From Candidatus Schekmanbacteria bacterium (GTDB taxonomy: Bacteria > Schekmanbacteria > GWA2-38-11 > J061), in NCBI GenBank assembly GCA_003695725.1, contig RFHX01000030.1, positions 1 through 11,854 on the forward strand: a stretch of 11,854 nucleotides of DNA, in the 5' to 3' direction. Shown piece after piece: positions 1-6,436 of this stretch (position 1 is its first letter; each line of letters opens with the position of its first letter). Under the pieces are notes generated by a model. That model had not been told where the DNA came from and did not search any database. It was given only the letters and a program-made list of their open reading frames with translations. Position numbers and translations under genes: made by a program.

Positions 1-81
1 AAATCGAAAGTTTTTATAACCTTTTCAGAGAGTAATGAAATTCAATTATTATTAAAAAAGTCAGATTTATTGTTTCAATAA
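1..81 (+). CDS. Possible C-terminal tail of an unrecognised gene, cut by the window start
   Basis: Frame 1 is open from the first base to a TAA at 79-81, giving 26 residues that begin KSKVFITFSESNEIQ and end KKSDLLFQ. The mix of hydrophobic and charged residues looks protein-like, and the stop falls inside a perfect hairpin, as expected for the 3' end of a gene. No family can be named from so short a piece. In DNA this AT-rich a 26-codon run could still be chance, so the call is tentative. Confidence 0.3.
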   Translation, partial: KSKVFITFSESNEIQLLLKKSDLLFQ

Positions 82-87
82 ATTTTT
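65..87 (+). terminator. Candidate AT-rich hairpin terminator
   Basis: An 8-bp perfect inverted repeat, ATTTATTG-TTT-CAATAAAT (65-83), is followed directly by TTTT (84-87). It overlaps the stop codon of the possible gene tail at 1-81. Stem, loop and U-tract match an intrinsic terminator, but the stem has only one G-C pair and would be weak. It could instead be a chance palindrome. From here to 271 there is only AT-rich sequence with no gene that I can support. Confidence 0.35.
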
Positions 88-271
88 ATTACTTCAATGA
101 GACAGCAAAAAAAGAAAGCTATGGACTACAGCTCGCAAAATAACTATTCACCAATTTAGAATCCTAATCAAAATTTTCAATAATAGCCAATTTGTATCAT
201 ATATCATTGAAATAATTCCTCTTTATTCCTTATTTTTTTCAAAAATATTGTTTTTTTGATTATGTTGTATA

Positions 272-697
272 TTGATTTTTGCATTTTACAATCAAATTGT
301 TTATCAAAATGAATGGCAAGAGATTATAACAGATACTACCGATACCTTCGTTACAGAAACTCTTGTCCCTTTCTTTTATTCGGAAAGTGCTTACTATGAG
401 GGTAACACTCTTACTGCTACCTGGACTGCTACAATGAAAAGCCCGAGCAAAATGAAATCAACAGTTGAAATCAAGAATAGATTAGATGAACTCGGTGGTT
501 TCGGCACTTATACAATTCTATCACTTAGTGCCAATGTAGGAGAAAAAATCCCCATCCAATTAACAATAGACGGAACATACAATTTTGAAAAAGGGACTGA
601 ATGGTCATATGATGGCACATATTATGCCTCTGACGACATCATAATGGTTACTATCACGAATATTCTATTCCGACTCTCCTTACCATATGATGATTAA
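272..697 (+). CDS. Hypothetical beta-rich protein, possibly a 5'-truncated remnant
   Basis: I do not recognise this 141-residue ORF. After about residue 15 it alternates Thr, Ser, Tyr and aliphatic residues (for example TLTATWTATMKS and IPIQLTIDGTYNF), a pattern suggesting an extracytoplasmic beta-sandwich. It contains no cysteine. There is no signal peptide, lipobox or membrane segment. The only start giving full length is a TTG at 272 with no Shine-Dalgarno, and an in-frame stop lies 5 codons upstream (257-259). The first in-frame ATG is at residue 54. An ATG at 262 in another frame stops after 16 codons. A lost N-terminal part is therefore possible. It converges on uppP, with 23 nt between the two stop codons. 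Its function is unknown. Confidence 0.5.
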   Translation: MIFAFYNQIVYQNEWQEIITDTTDTFVTETLVPFFYSESAYYEGNTLTATWTATMKSPSKMKSTVEIKNRLDELGGFGTYTILSLSANVGEKIPIQLTIDGTYNFEKGTEWSYDGTYYASDDIIMVTITNILFRLSLPYDD

Positions 698-720
698 GCA
701 CATAGCTTTACTTCAAAATA

Positions 721-1518
721 CTAAAAATAAAACCACGAAAGAACTGCGATACCAAATATCAACCTGTAAATGACGAAGGGAAGATATGTCCTCACTTTCA
801 CATAGGCAATAAGATATTTGATACTCAAAAAACCAAAGACTGCGGCAGACACAATCCCTACTAAAAGCGCCGCTGAAAAATCCGCCCTTAAAAGCTCGCC
901 TGCCTTCAGGAAGCCTGCGCCTGCAATGATTGGAATCGAGAGAAGAAATGAAAAGCGCGCTGCATCGTCTCTTTTCATATTCAAAAAGAGCGCTGTGGAA
1001 ATTGTAACCCCTGAGCGAGATACCCCGGGAATTACGGCAAATGCCTGTGAAAGCCCTATTAATAAGGCAAAAAGAAATGATATTTCACCTACTGAAACAA
1101 TTGATTTAGACCTTCTGTCAGCAAAAAAAAGTATTACTCCAAGCACAATCATTGCCATCGCCACGAGAGAAGGATTTCTGAAGACCGTTTCCGCTTTTTT
1201 CTCAAGTAGAAATCCTGCAACAGCACCCGGTACAGTACCTAAAAGAACGCACCAACCAAGACGGCTATCTGCTTCCTCAAATGGTGAAAGTCTGATGATC
1301 CCTTTTGAAAAGGAGGAAGCAATGCTAATAACTTCTTTTCTGAAATAATAAAGCACTGCCGCAAGTGTGCCCATATGAAGCGCAACATCGAAGGCAAGCC
1401 CCTGATCGTGCCATTTTAAAATTTTAGGAATTACCACCAAATGGGCAGAGCTCGAAATGGGAAGAAATTCACCGAGTCCCTGAATTGCTCCAAGAATTAT
1501 TGCTTGTAATAAATCCAA
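721..1518 (-). CDS. uppP: Undecaprenyl-diphosphatase UppP (BacA)
   Basis: This integral membrane enzyme removes a phosphate from undecaprenyl diphosphate, regenerating the lipid carrier used for peptidoglycan and other envelope glycans. Raised dosage is known to give bacitracin resistance. Both family signatures are present. The first, QGLGEFLPISSSAH (residues 13-26), holds the (E/Q)xxxE pair as Q13 and E17 plus H26. The second is PGVSRSG (164-170) with R168. The 265 residues are full family length and are mostly hydrophobic helices. The start is TTG at 1518, chosen because the family usually begins only a few residues before LLQAIILG. It lies 5 nt after the stop of the M20 gene, with only an A-rich tract as ribosome-binding site, so it is probably co-transcribed and perhaps translationally coupled. 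The 3' end converges on the hypothetical ORF at 272-697. Confidence 0.96.
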   Translation of the reverse strand: MDLLQAIILGAIQGLGEFLPISSSAHLVVIPKILKWHDQGLAFDVALHMGTLAAVLYYFRKEVISIASSFSKGIIRLSPFEEADSRLGWCVLLGTVPGAVAGFLLEKKAETVFRNPSLVAMAMIVLGVILFFADRRSKSIVSVGEISFLFALLIGLSQAFAVIPGVSRSGVTISTALFLNMKRDDAARFSFLLSIPIIAGAGFLKAGELLRADFSAALLVGIVSAAVFGFLSIKYLIAYVKVRTYLPFVIYRLIFGIAVLSWFYF

Positions 1519-1523
1519 TTAAT

Positions 1524-2735
1524 CTATTTTTTCTTTCTGAAATCTGATTTTATTTTCTTCAACTTTTCAGGATAGACTATTATATCATAAGCAGTCATTG
1601 CAAGGGCTTTCGCGCCCTTTAAAAGTCCTTCATCTGCCGACTTGGAAATTGCCGCACGGCAAAATTCTTCCGAATGTATTCCTGATAATCCTTCACCTAT
1701 CTTTATATTCGGATGTATAGTCGGCACTATTTGGCTTAAATTGCCTATATCTGACGAGCCTGTGCCTCTTATATCCTTCAAGTTTTCTGGTTCCTTCAAG
1801 ATTTTCAAATTTTCCCTAAAAACATCTTCCAAGCATTCATTATGCTTCATCGGATAATAAATTATCTCATCCTCTTCTATCTTTATTCTGCATCCTGTTG
1901 CCTTTGCCGCCGCAGAAGCGCAGTTTAAAATTTTCTTATAGACTTGTGGCAGTATCTTCTTCTCCCTTGTTCTTACATAAAACCAACAGGACGCATAATC
2001 AGGAATGATATTCGGCTTTACACCGCCGTCGGTAATTATGCCGTGCACCTTTACATCTTCCCTCAACTGCTGTCTCAATGCGTTAATATTATTGAATGTA
2101 AGTATAACTGCATCAAGGGCATTCACTCCTTCGTGAGGAGATGCCGCGGCGTGAGAGGATTTACCATAGAAATGAAATTTAACCTGCCTGTTTGCTAAAA
2201 ACTCACTTCGCACTCTTGTCTTAATGTCAGGATGAATCATCATTGCCGCATCTATATCCTTAAAAAAATTCTTCTCTATCATTTTAACTTTCCCGCCACC
2301 TCCTTCTTCTGCAGGAGTGCCTATAACTTTTATGACAGCCGGAATTTTTTTCTCAGACAGGACCTTTTTAACGGCATAAGCGGCACCACAGCTTGCAGGA
2401 CCTATTATGTTGTGCCCGCATCCATGACCTATAACCGGAAGGGCATCATATTCTGCTATGAATGCCACAGAAGGGCTCTTCTTTTTCTCGACGCCTATCT
2501 TAAATTCAGCTGAAAATGCCGTTGGCAGTGAACAAACTCCTTTCTTTACTTTGAAGCCTTTTTTCTTCAAAAAGTCTGAAAGCCATTTGGACGCTTTTAT
2601 TTCTTTGAAACCGCCCTCAGGATTTTTATGAATCTTATGGCTAAGAGAAATAAGCTCTCTTGAAACTTGCTCTATTAAATTTACAATTTTCTCTTTATCT
2701 TGGTTCAGTTGACTCATTTTTGAATAACTATCCAT
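1524..2735 (-). CDS. M20-family metallo-amidohydrolase (AbgB/hippurate-hydrolase-like)
   Basis: This is a predicted cytoplasmic dizinc (or dimanganese) hydrolase that cleaves an N-acyl or amide bond of an amino acid or small peptide conjugate. Family landmarks are HKNPEGGFKE (36-45), EYDALP with GHGCGHN (95-109; C106 and H108 likely ligands), GTPAEEGGGGK (139-149; E143/E144), MMIHP (H168), SSHAAASPHEGVNALDA (193-209, lid/dimerisation domain) and a late HSEEF (H354, probable last metal ligand). The Cys in GHGCGHN and the EEGGGGK loop point to the M20D branch of aminoacylases, carboxypeptidases and p-aminobenzoyl-glutamate hydrolases. The substrate cannot be read from the sequence. The 403 residues are normal length and there is no signal peptide. 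ATG at 2735 is used; a second ATG at residue 7 (2717) is equally possible because neither has a clear Shine-Dalgarno. uppP follows after 5 nt. Confidence 0.9.
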   Translation of the reverse strand: MDSYSKMSQLNQDKEKIVNLIEQVSRELISLSHKIHKNPEGGFKEIKASKWLSDFLKKKGFKVKKGVCSLPTAFSAEFKIGVEKKKSPSVAFIAEYDALPVIGHGCGHNIIGPASCGAAYAVKKVLSEKKIPAVIKVIGTPAEEGGGGKVKMIEKNFFKDIDAAMMIHPDIKTRVRSEFLANRQVKFHFYGKSSHAAASPHEGVNALDAVILTFNNINALRQQLREDVKVHGIITDGGVKPNIIPDYASCWFYVRTREKKILPQVYKKILNCASAAAKATGCRIKIEEDEIIYYPMKHNECLEDVFRENLKILKEPENLKDIRGTGSSDIGNLSQIVPTIHPNIKIGEGLSGIHSEEFCRAAISKSADEGLLKGAKALAMTAYDIIVYPEKLKKIKSDFRKKK

Positions 2736-2759
2736 ATCTACGAAGAAATTTTTGAATCA

Positions 2760-2788
2760 CTTATACCTAACTTGGCGTTTTATATCCA
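2760..2788 (-). promoter_or_regulatory. Weak candidate promoter for the M20-uppP pair
   Basis: On the minus strand TGGATA (2783-2788) and TATAAG (2760-2765) are separated by 17 nt, about 25 nt upstream of the M20 start codon. The -35 matches the sigma-70 consensus at 4 of 6 positions. It would let the M20-uppP pair be transcribed independently of the metal pump 195 nt upstream. Such matches are frequent in AT-rich DNA, so support is weak. Confidence 0.25.
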
Positions 2789-2828
2789 GAAATTTCGGTT
2801 TGAGTAATAATCGCTGATAAAAAAAGAA

Positions 2829-2846
2829 TTCAAAATTTATTTTGAA
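2829..2846. repeat. Inverted repeat in the gap between the pump and M20 genes
   Basis: TTCAAAA-TTTA-TTTTGAA has perfect 7-bp arms and a 4-nt centre, in the 195-nt gap downstream of the metal pump and upstream of the M20 gene. On the minus strand no long T-tract follows, so it is a poor terminator. It could be a weak transcript-end hairpin, a protein-binding site or chance. Its arms do not match the ArsR-type operators at 5920 and 6371. Confidence 0.3.
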
Positions 2847-2930
2847 AAGATTTAGTTGTGAAAAAAATATCGAAGATGGTAATTTGCGGCACCATTCGGG
2901 GGAAAAGCCGTTTTCACCTTACACATTCAT

Positions 2931-5888
2931 TCAGTGTTCATGTCCGCAATCGCAAGACGGCTTCCTGTTTTCTCCATACTTCTGTTCATTGCCATGATCA
3001 TTATGGCTGTGATTATGCCCATCGTTTTTATGAGAGGAATGTTGATGTTCTTCCTGATGATCATGGTCCTTATGGTTGTTATGATTGTGCATAGAATGTG
3101 CAGAATGGTCGTGTCCGCAACCACATTCATCATTATGAGTATGGCTTGAATGGCTATGAGAGTCGTGGTCATGGCTATGTTCGTGGTCATGATCGTGTCC
3201 TTCATGGCTGTGCGAAGAATGGTCATGTCCTGAATGGTCGTGGTCATGCCCGCAATCGCATGCGTCGGCGCATTCCTCGGCATGAGATTTTACTTCATTA
3301 ACTTCGTCCTTTCTTCTTTTGCCAAACCTCAACAGTCTCATTCCATTAAGAATAACTACAAGTGATGTACCTGTATCAGCCAAGACTGCAAGCCAAAGGT
3401 TTGCAAGCCCTGCAAATACAAGGACAAAAAACACAGCTTTTACGATAAGGGATATAGCAATATTTGCTTTTATTATTCCAAGCGACTTTCTACTCAGCTT
3501 CATAGTATAGGGGATTCTGAGCATATCATCAGACATCAAAGCTATATCAGCTGTTTCAAGTGCTGTATCGGTTCCTGCAACCCCCATTGCAATACCTACA
3601 TCTGCAGCGGCAAGAGCAGGCGCATCATTGATTCCCTCACCAACCATTGCAACGGATTTATATTTTTCTTTTAACTGCTTGATAACAGAAACTTTATCCT
3701 GCGGCATTAGTTGAGCTTTGCACTCTGTGATCCCGATCTGATTGGCAACTGCTTCAGCAGTCTTTGGATTGTCCCCAGTAAGCATAACAACTTCTTTGAT
3801 ACCAGCTTTTTTGAGCTCGGATACTGCCTGCGCGCTGTCCTCTCTAATCATATCCCTAAGGGCAATAACCCCTAAAACAGAATCAGAATCAGCAACAAAG
3901 AGAACAGTTTTACCTTCCGACTCTAGTCTTGAAACGATCTCGTCTGCTTCCTTGCTCAAAGAGCTTACTTTTTCATCAATAAGCCGCCTGCTTCCTATGT
4001 AATACATCTTGTTGTCAATCTCTGCCTGCATACCCAATCCAGTAAGCGCTTTAGATTTTTCGGTTTTAAAAAGAGTAAGTCCCATCAACTCCGCTTCTAT
4101 CTTTATTATCTTTCCAATGGGATGTTCTGAGCGTTGTTCAATGGAAGCAGCATATTTAAGGATGTCAGTATCATTCATTGCGCTCAAAGAAATGATATCC
4201 GTAATTCCCGCATGTCCTTTGGTGAGAGTGCCAGTTTTATCGAAGGCAATAGCTCTCACTCTTCCTGCTTCTTCAAGATGAACACCACCCTTTATCAAAA
4301 CTCCGTTTTTAGATGCATTTCCTATTGCAGAGACGATCGATACAGGCGTTGAAATGACAAGGGCGCAGGGACAAGCGATAACCAAAAGCATCAATCCCTT
4401 ATAAAACCATGTATTGAAATCAGCTCCAAATAGAAGGACCGGTACGCAAACTATCAGGAACGCAAAGATAATAACAGTGGGCGTATAATACTTCGCAAAG
4501 GCATCAATGAAAAGCTGAGAAGGTGCTTTCTGCGCCTGCGCTTCCTCTACGAGATGAATAATCTTCGATAGTGTAGTTTCCTCATAGGGCTTTGTAATTT
4601 CAACCTCAAGAGTGCCTGACCCATTGATGGTGCCTGCAAAAACTTCGCTTCCTTCTCTTTTTTCCGCCGGCACAGACTCTCCTGTTATCGATGCTTCATT
4701 TACCTCTGACTCTCCCTTCACAACCTTTCCATCCATTGCTATCTTTTCGCCGGGCAGAATTATCATTATTTCACCTACCTTTACATCAGTAACAGGCACT
4801 GAAATCTGATTTTCACCGCGTTGAATACGAGCTTCCTTAGGTGAAAGGTCCATTAGATAACGAATGGAATTTCTGGTCTTATCCATTGTGTAGTTTTGAA
4901 GCACATTACCAAGAGAAAAGAGAAAGACTACCATTGCGCCTTCTTCCCATTCGCCTATGAATACTGCGCCCAAAATTGCGATAGTCATCAAGAAGTTCAT
5001 ATCTATGGTCTTATATCTCAGGGCGCTTATTCCGGCACGAGCAACATAGAAGCCTCCAACCAGCATTGCAGCGGCATAAAATCCGATCTCTGCAGGCTCT
5101 ATGCCGAGAAACTGAAAAACATATGCAAGCGCTATTAGAATGCCGCATATTACAGTGGTTACGGCTTTCCTGTCGTTCTTTATCCATCCCCAAATAGATG
5201 TGCTTGTTTCTGTTTGCTCTGAAAGTGGAAATGCAGTATATCCAGCCCTGTCCACAAGATGCATTATCTTATCTATCATTCCTGCTTTTTCACTGTATTT
5301 CACTGTCATTCTTGAAAGATTGAAATCTACCCAAGCATCTTCCACTCCCTCGAGATTGCTAAGTTGGCGCTCAAGCTTTACTGCGCAGTCCGCGCAATCC
5401 ATTCCTCTAACATTGAATGTCATTTTGCGGCTTGCTATAGAATATCCTGCATCCTTTACACGGTAGCCGAATGATTTGATGACAGAGATAATTTCTGAAA
5501 GGGAAACTGCATCATGTCTAAATTCCGTATACATCTTCGATGCGGCATAGTTTACTGAGCACCAATCGATACCTTCAAGTTTATTCACTGCGCTTTCTAA
5601 TTTTGCCGCACAATCTGGACAATCGAGTCCTTCCAACTCTAATGTATCGTGACGAAAGCGCTTCTCTATTTCAGCGCCTTCTTTTTTTACTATGTTTCTC
5701 AAAAAATTGACTTCAATGAGATTTGGATCATAGACAATTTTTATACTCTCCGAATTATCAATAAAGGATACCTCTTTTATTCCTTTGATTGTTGAAAGCT
5801 TCTCTTCAAGGCGCTTTTCACATCTTCTGCAATCATTTCCATTTATGGGATTTGCTATAACTTCATTTTTCTTCAATGTCTGCGTCAT
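2931..5888 (-). CDS. cadA: P1B-2 type Zn/Cd/Pb-exporting P-type ATPase with three HMA domains and a His/Cys-rich C-terminal tail
   Basis: This inner-membrane pump exports divalent soft metals using ATP. Three HMA domains cover about residues 8-75 (DCRRC, C20/C23), 82-146 (DCPDC, C90/C93) and 155-220 (DCADC, C165/C168). Membrane helices begin near 240. Core motifs are TGES (402-405), the CPC metal gate (506-508), DKTGT with phosphorylated D550, HP (589-590), TGDNP (704-708) and GEGINDAP (750-757). K817 and the DTG of D838-G840 in the last two helices match the ZntA/CadA (Zn/Cd/Pb) class, not the Cu class. From about residue 869 a 117-residue tail carries 35 His and 7 Cys. The 985 residues far exceed the roughly 650-750 usual for this class. 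ATG at 5888 follows a clear AGAGG. The ArsR gene lies 69 nt upstream with an operator between them. The exact metal range is inferred. Confidence 0.93.
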   Translation of the reverse strand: MTQTLKKNEVIANPINGNDCRRCEKRLEEKLSTIKGIKEVSFIDNSESIKIVYDPNLIEVNFLRNIVKKEGAEIEKRFRHDTLELEGLDCPDCAAKLESAVNKLEGIDWCSVNYAASKMYTEFRHDAVSLSEIISVIKSFGYRVKDAGYSIASRKMTFNVRGMDCADCAVKLERQLSNLEGVEDAWVDFNLSRMTVKYSEKAGMIDKIMHLVDRAGYTAFPLSEQTETSTSIWGWIKNDRKAVTTVICGILIALAYVFQFLGIEPAEIGFYAAAMLVGGFYVARAGISALRYKTIDMNFLMTIAILGAVFIGEWEEGAMVVFLFSLGNVLQNYTMDKTRNSIRYLMDLSPKEARIQRGENQISVPVTDVKVGEIMIILPGEKIAMDGKVVKGESEVNEASITGESVPAEKREGSEVFAGTINGSGTLEVEITKPYEETTLSKIIHLVEEAQAQKAPSQLFIDAFAKYYTPTVIIFAFLIVCVPVLLFGADFNTWFYKGLMLLVIACPCALVISTPVSIVSAIGNASKNGVLIKGGVHLEEAGRVRAIAFDKTGTLTKGHAGITDIISLSAMNDTDILKYAASIEQRSEHPIGKIIKIEAELMGLTLFKTEKSKALTGLGMQAEIDNKMYYIGSRRLIDEKVSSLSKEADEIVSRLESEGKTVLFVADSDSVLGVIALRDMIREDSAQAVSELKKAGIKEVVMLTGDNPKTAEAVANQIGITECKAQLMPQDKVSVIKQLKEKYKSVAMVGEGINDAPALAAADVGIAMGVAGTDTALETADIALMSDDMLRIPYTMKLSRKSLGIIKANIAISLIVKAVFFVLVFAGLANLWLAVLADTGTSLVVILNGMRLLRFGKRRKDEVNEVKSHAEECADACDCGHDHDHSGHDHSSHSHEGHDHDHEHSHDHDSHSHSSHTHNDECGCGHDHSAHSMHNHNNHKDHDHQEEHQHSSHKNDGHNHSHNDHGNEQKYGENRKPSCDCGHEH
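2934..3284 (-). repeat. Low-complexity His/Cys-codon repeat tract encoding the pump tail
   Basis: This part of the pump gene encodes residues 869-985 and is built from degenerate CAT/CAC-GAC/AGC units, so it leaves long open frames on the opposite strand. Three C-x-C-G-H-x-H modules recur at residues 877-883, 922-928 and 979-985. The DNA of the first and last modules is nearly the same (plus strand 3243-3260 and 2937-2954), which suggests duplication within the gene. Tracts like this can change length by slippage and are prone to misassembly. Confidence 0.75.
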
Positions 5889-5917
5889 TTTTTACCTCTA
5901 TCATATTTGTAAAATTG

Positions 5918-5941
5918 ATTATATGAACAATTCTTCATATA
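5918..5941 (-). promoter_or_regulatory. ArsR/SmtB-type operator overlapping the -10 of the metal-pump promoter
   Basis: ATATGAACAATTCTTCATAT (5921-5940) is an inverted repeat with a single mismatched pair (C5928/C5933), extended by one further pair (5920/5941). It matches the 12-2-12 form of SmtB/CzrA/CadC-family operators. On the minus strand a perfect TATAAT (5918-5923) overlaps its edge, and transcription from it would start about 22 nt before the pump ATG. No good -35 stands 17 nt upstream. A repressor bound here would cover the -10 and spacer, so the pump should be de-repressed by metal independently of the arsR promoter. Confidence 0.75.
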
Positions 5942-5957
5942 TTGAGAGCAAAAAAAA

Positions 5958-6347
5958 TTAATCGTGTTCTATATGCTTCAATCCTTCTTCAAAAAGATTC
6001 AAAACATGTTCATCATCCAAAGAATAATAAATGATTCTCCCTTTTCGTCTATTTTTAACCAGTCTCAATGACCTCAAAATTCTCAATTGATGAGATATAG
6101 CAGAAGGGCTCATACCAAGAAGGCTTGAAATATCACATACACAAAACTCTCCAAGGGATAGGGCATAAAGAATCTTAACCCTTGTCGCATCTCCCAATGC
6201 CCGATACAATTCAGCCAATTCTATCACTTCTGTATCAAGAAGCATCTTTCTCGAAGCCTTTTCCACCTTATCCTTATCGATAAGATGAGTTTGGCATTGG
6301 GAATCAGACAAATCTATTTCTTCTTTCTTTTTTATTTTATTAGCCAT
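5958..6347 (-). CDS. ArsR/SmtB-family metal-sensing repressor (CadC/CzrA-like)
   Basis: A small winged-helix DNA-binding repressor that leaves DNA on binding metal. The helix-turn-helix spans about residues 71-97 (CDISSLLGMSPSAISHQLR). FCVCDI gives C69 and C71, the alpha3N Cys pair of CadC, and C18 stands at the same distance upstream (51 residues) as C7 in CadC. The other CadC N-terminal Cys is Leu22 here, with H21 beside it. Near the C-terminus D112, H114, H125 and H128 have exactly the spacing of the alpha5 Zn site of CzrA (Asp-His-His-His). The protein may therefore sense Zn through alpha5 and Cd or Pb through thiols. ATG at 6347 (129 residues) is preferred; a TTG at 6359 would add four residues, and neither has a good Shine-Dalgarno. 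Palindromes lie before this gene and before the pump that follows it. Confidence 0.93.
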   Translation of the reverse strand: MANKIKKKEEIDLSDSQCQTHLIDKDKVEKASRKMLLDTEVIELAELYRALGDATRVKILYALSLGEFCVCDISSLLGMSPSAISHQLRILRSLRLVKNRRKGRIIYYSLDDEHVLNLFEEGLKHIEHD

Positions 6348-6370
6348 AATTTTGATCAAAGCAATTAACT

Positions 6371-6394
6371 ATATTTGAACATATGTTCATATAT
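6371..6394. promoter_or_regulatory. ArsR/SmtB-type operator upstream of the sensor gene
   Basis: The core TGAACATATGTTCA (6376-6389) is a perfect 14-bp palindrome. It extends to 24 bp (6371-6394) with one mismatched pair (6375/6390). The half-site TGAACA with flanking ATAT is the classic SmtB/CzrA operator half. It lies 24-47 nt upstream of the preferred sensor ATG, so negative autoregulation is the likely role. It is a better palindrome than the copy before the pump. Confidence 0.82.
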
Positions 6395-6411
6395 CGAAAT
6401 ATTTTTGTCAA
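6384..6411 (-). promoter_or_regulatory. Candidate promoter of the sensor gene, overlapping its operator
   Basis: On the minus strand a perfect TTGACA (6406-6411) lies 16 nt upstream of TGAACA (6384-6389), which sits inside the operator. That -10 is a poor match and other spacings are no better. The perfect -35 and the operator's position argue for a promoter here; the exact -10 is uncertain. Confidence 0.5.
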
Positions 6412-6436
6412 GTATTAATTTATTTTTTTCAAAAAT

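Noticed and set aside
262-312. ATG at 262 as the true start of the ORF at 272, with a frameshift
   Set aside because: This frame gives 16 codons before a stop and its residues do not join sensibly to the downstream protein; there is no direct evidence of a frameshift.
818-1348. Long plus-strand open frame (176 codons) opposite uppP
   Set aside because: It is the antisense of a clear uppP with both catalytic motifs; its composition is that of a shadow frame rich in Lys, Ser, Ala and Thr.
2887-2914. CGGC...GCCG followed by TTTT as a terminator
   Set aside because: The stem is only 4 bp with a 16-nt loop, and the T-run is on the plus strand, opposite to the neighbouring genes.
2927-3283. Met/Ile/Thr-rich open frames on both strands over the pump tail
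   Set aside because: They are frame-shifted or antisense readings of the repetitive His codons (CAT gives ATG in other frames), not separate proteins.
2934-3284. Regularly recurring short units resembling a CRISPR or minisatellite array
   Set aside because: The units are degenerate, unspaced and in frame with the pump coding sequence, so they are explained by the His-rich tail.
2931-5888. Copper (P1B-1) assignment of the pump based on its CPC motif and HMA domains
   Set aside because: CPC occurs in both classes; the last two helices carry the Lys and DTG pattern of Zn/Cd/Pb pumps and lack the Asn/Tyr and Met/Ser pattern of Cu pumps.
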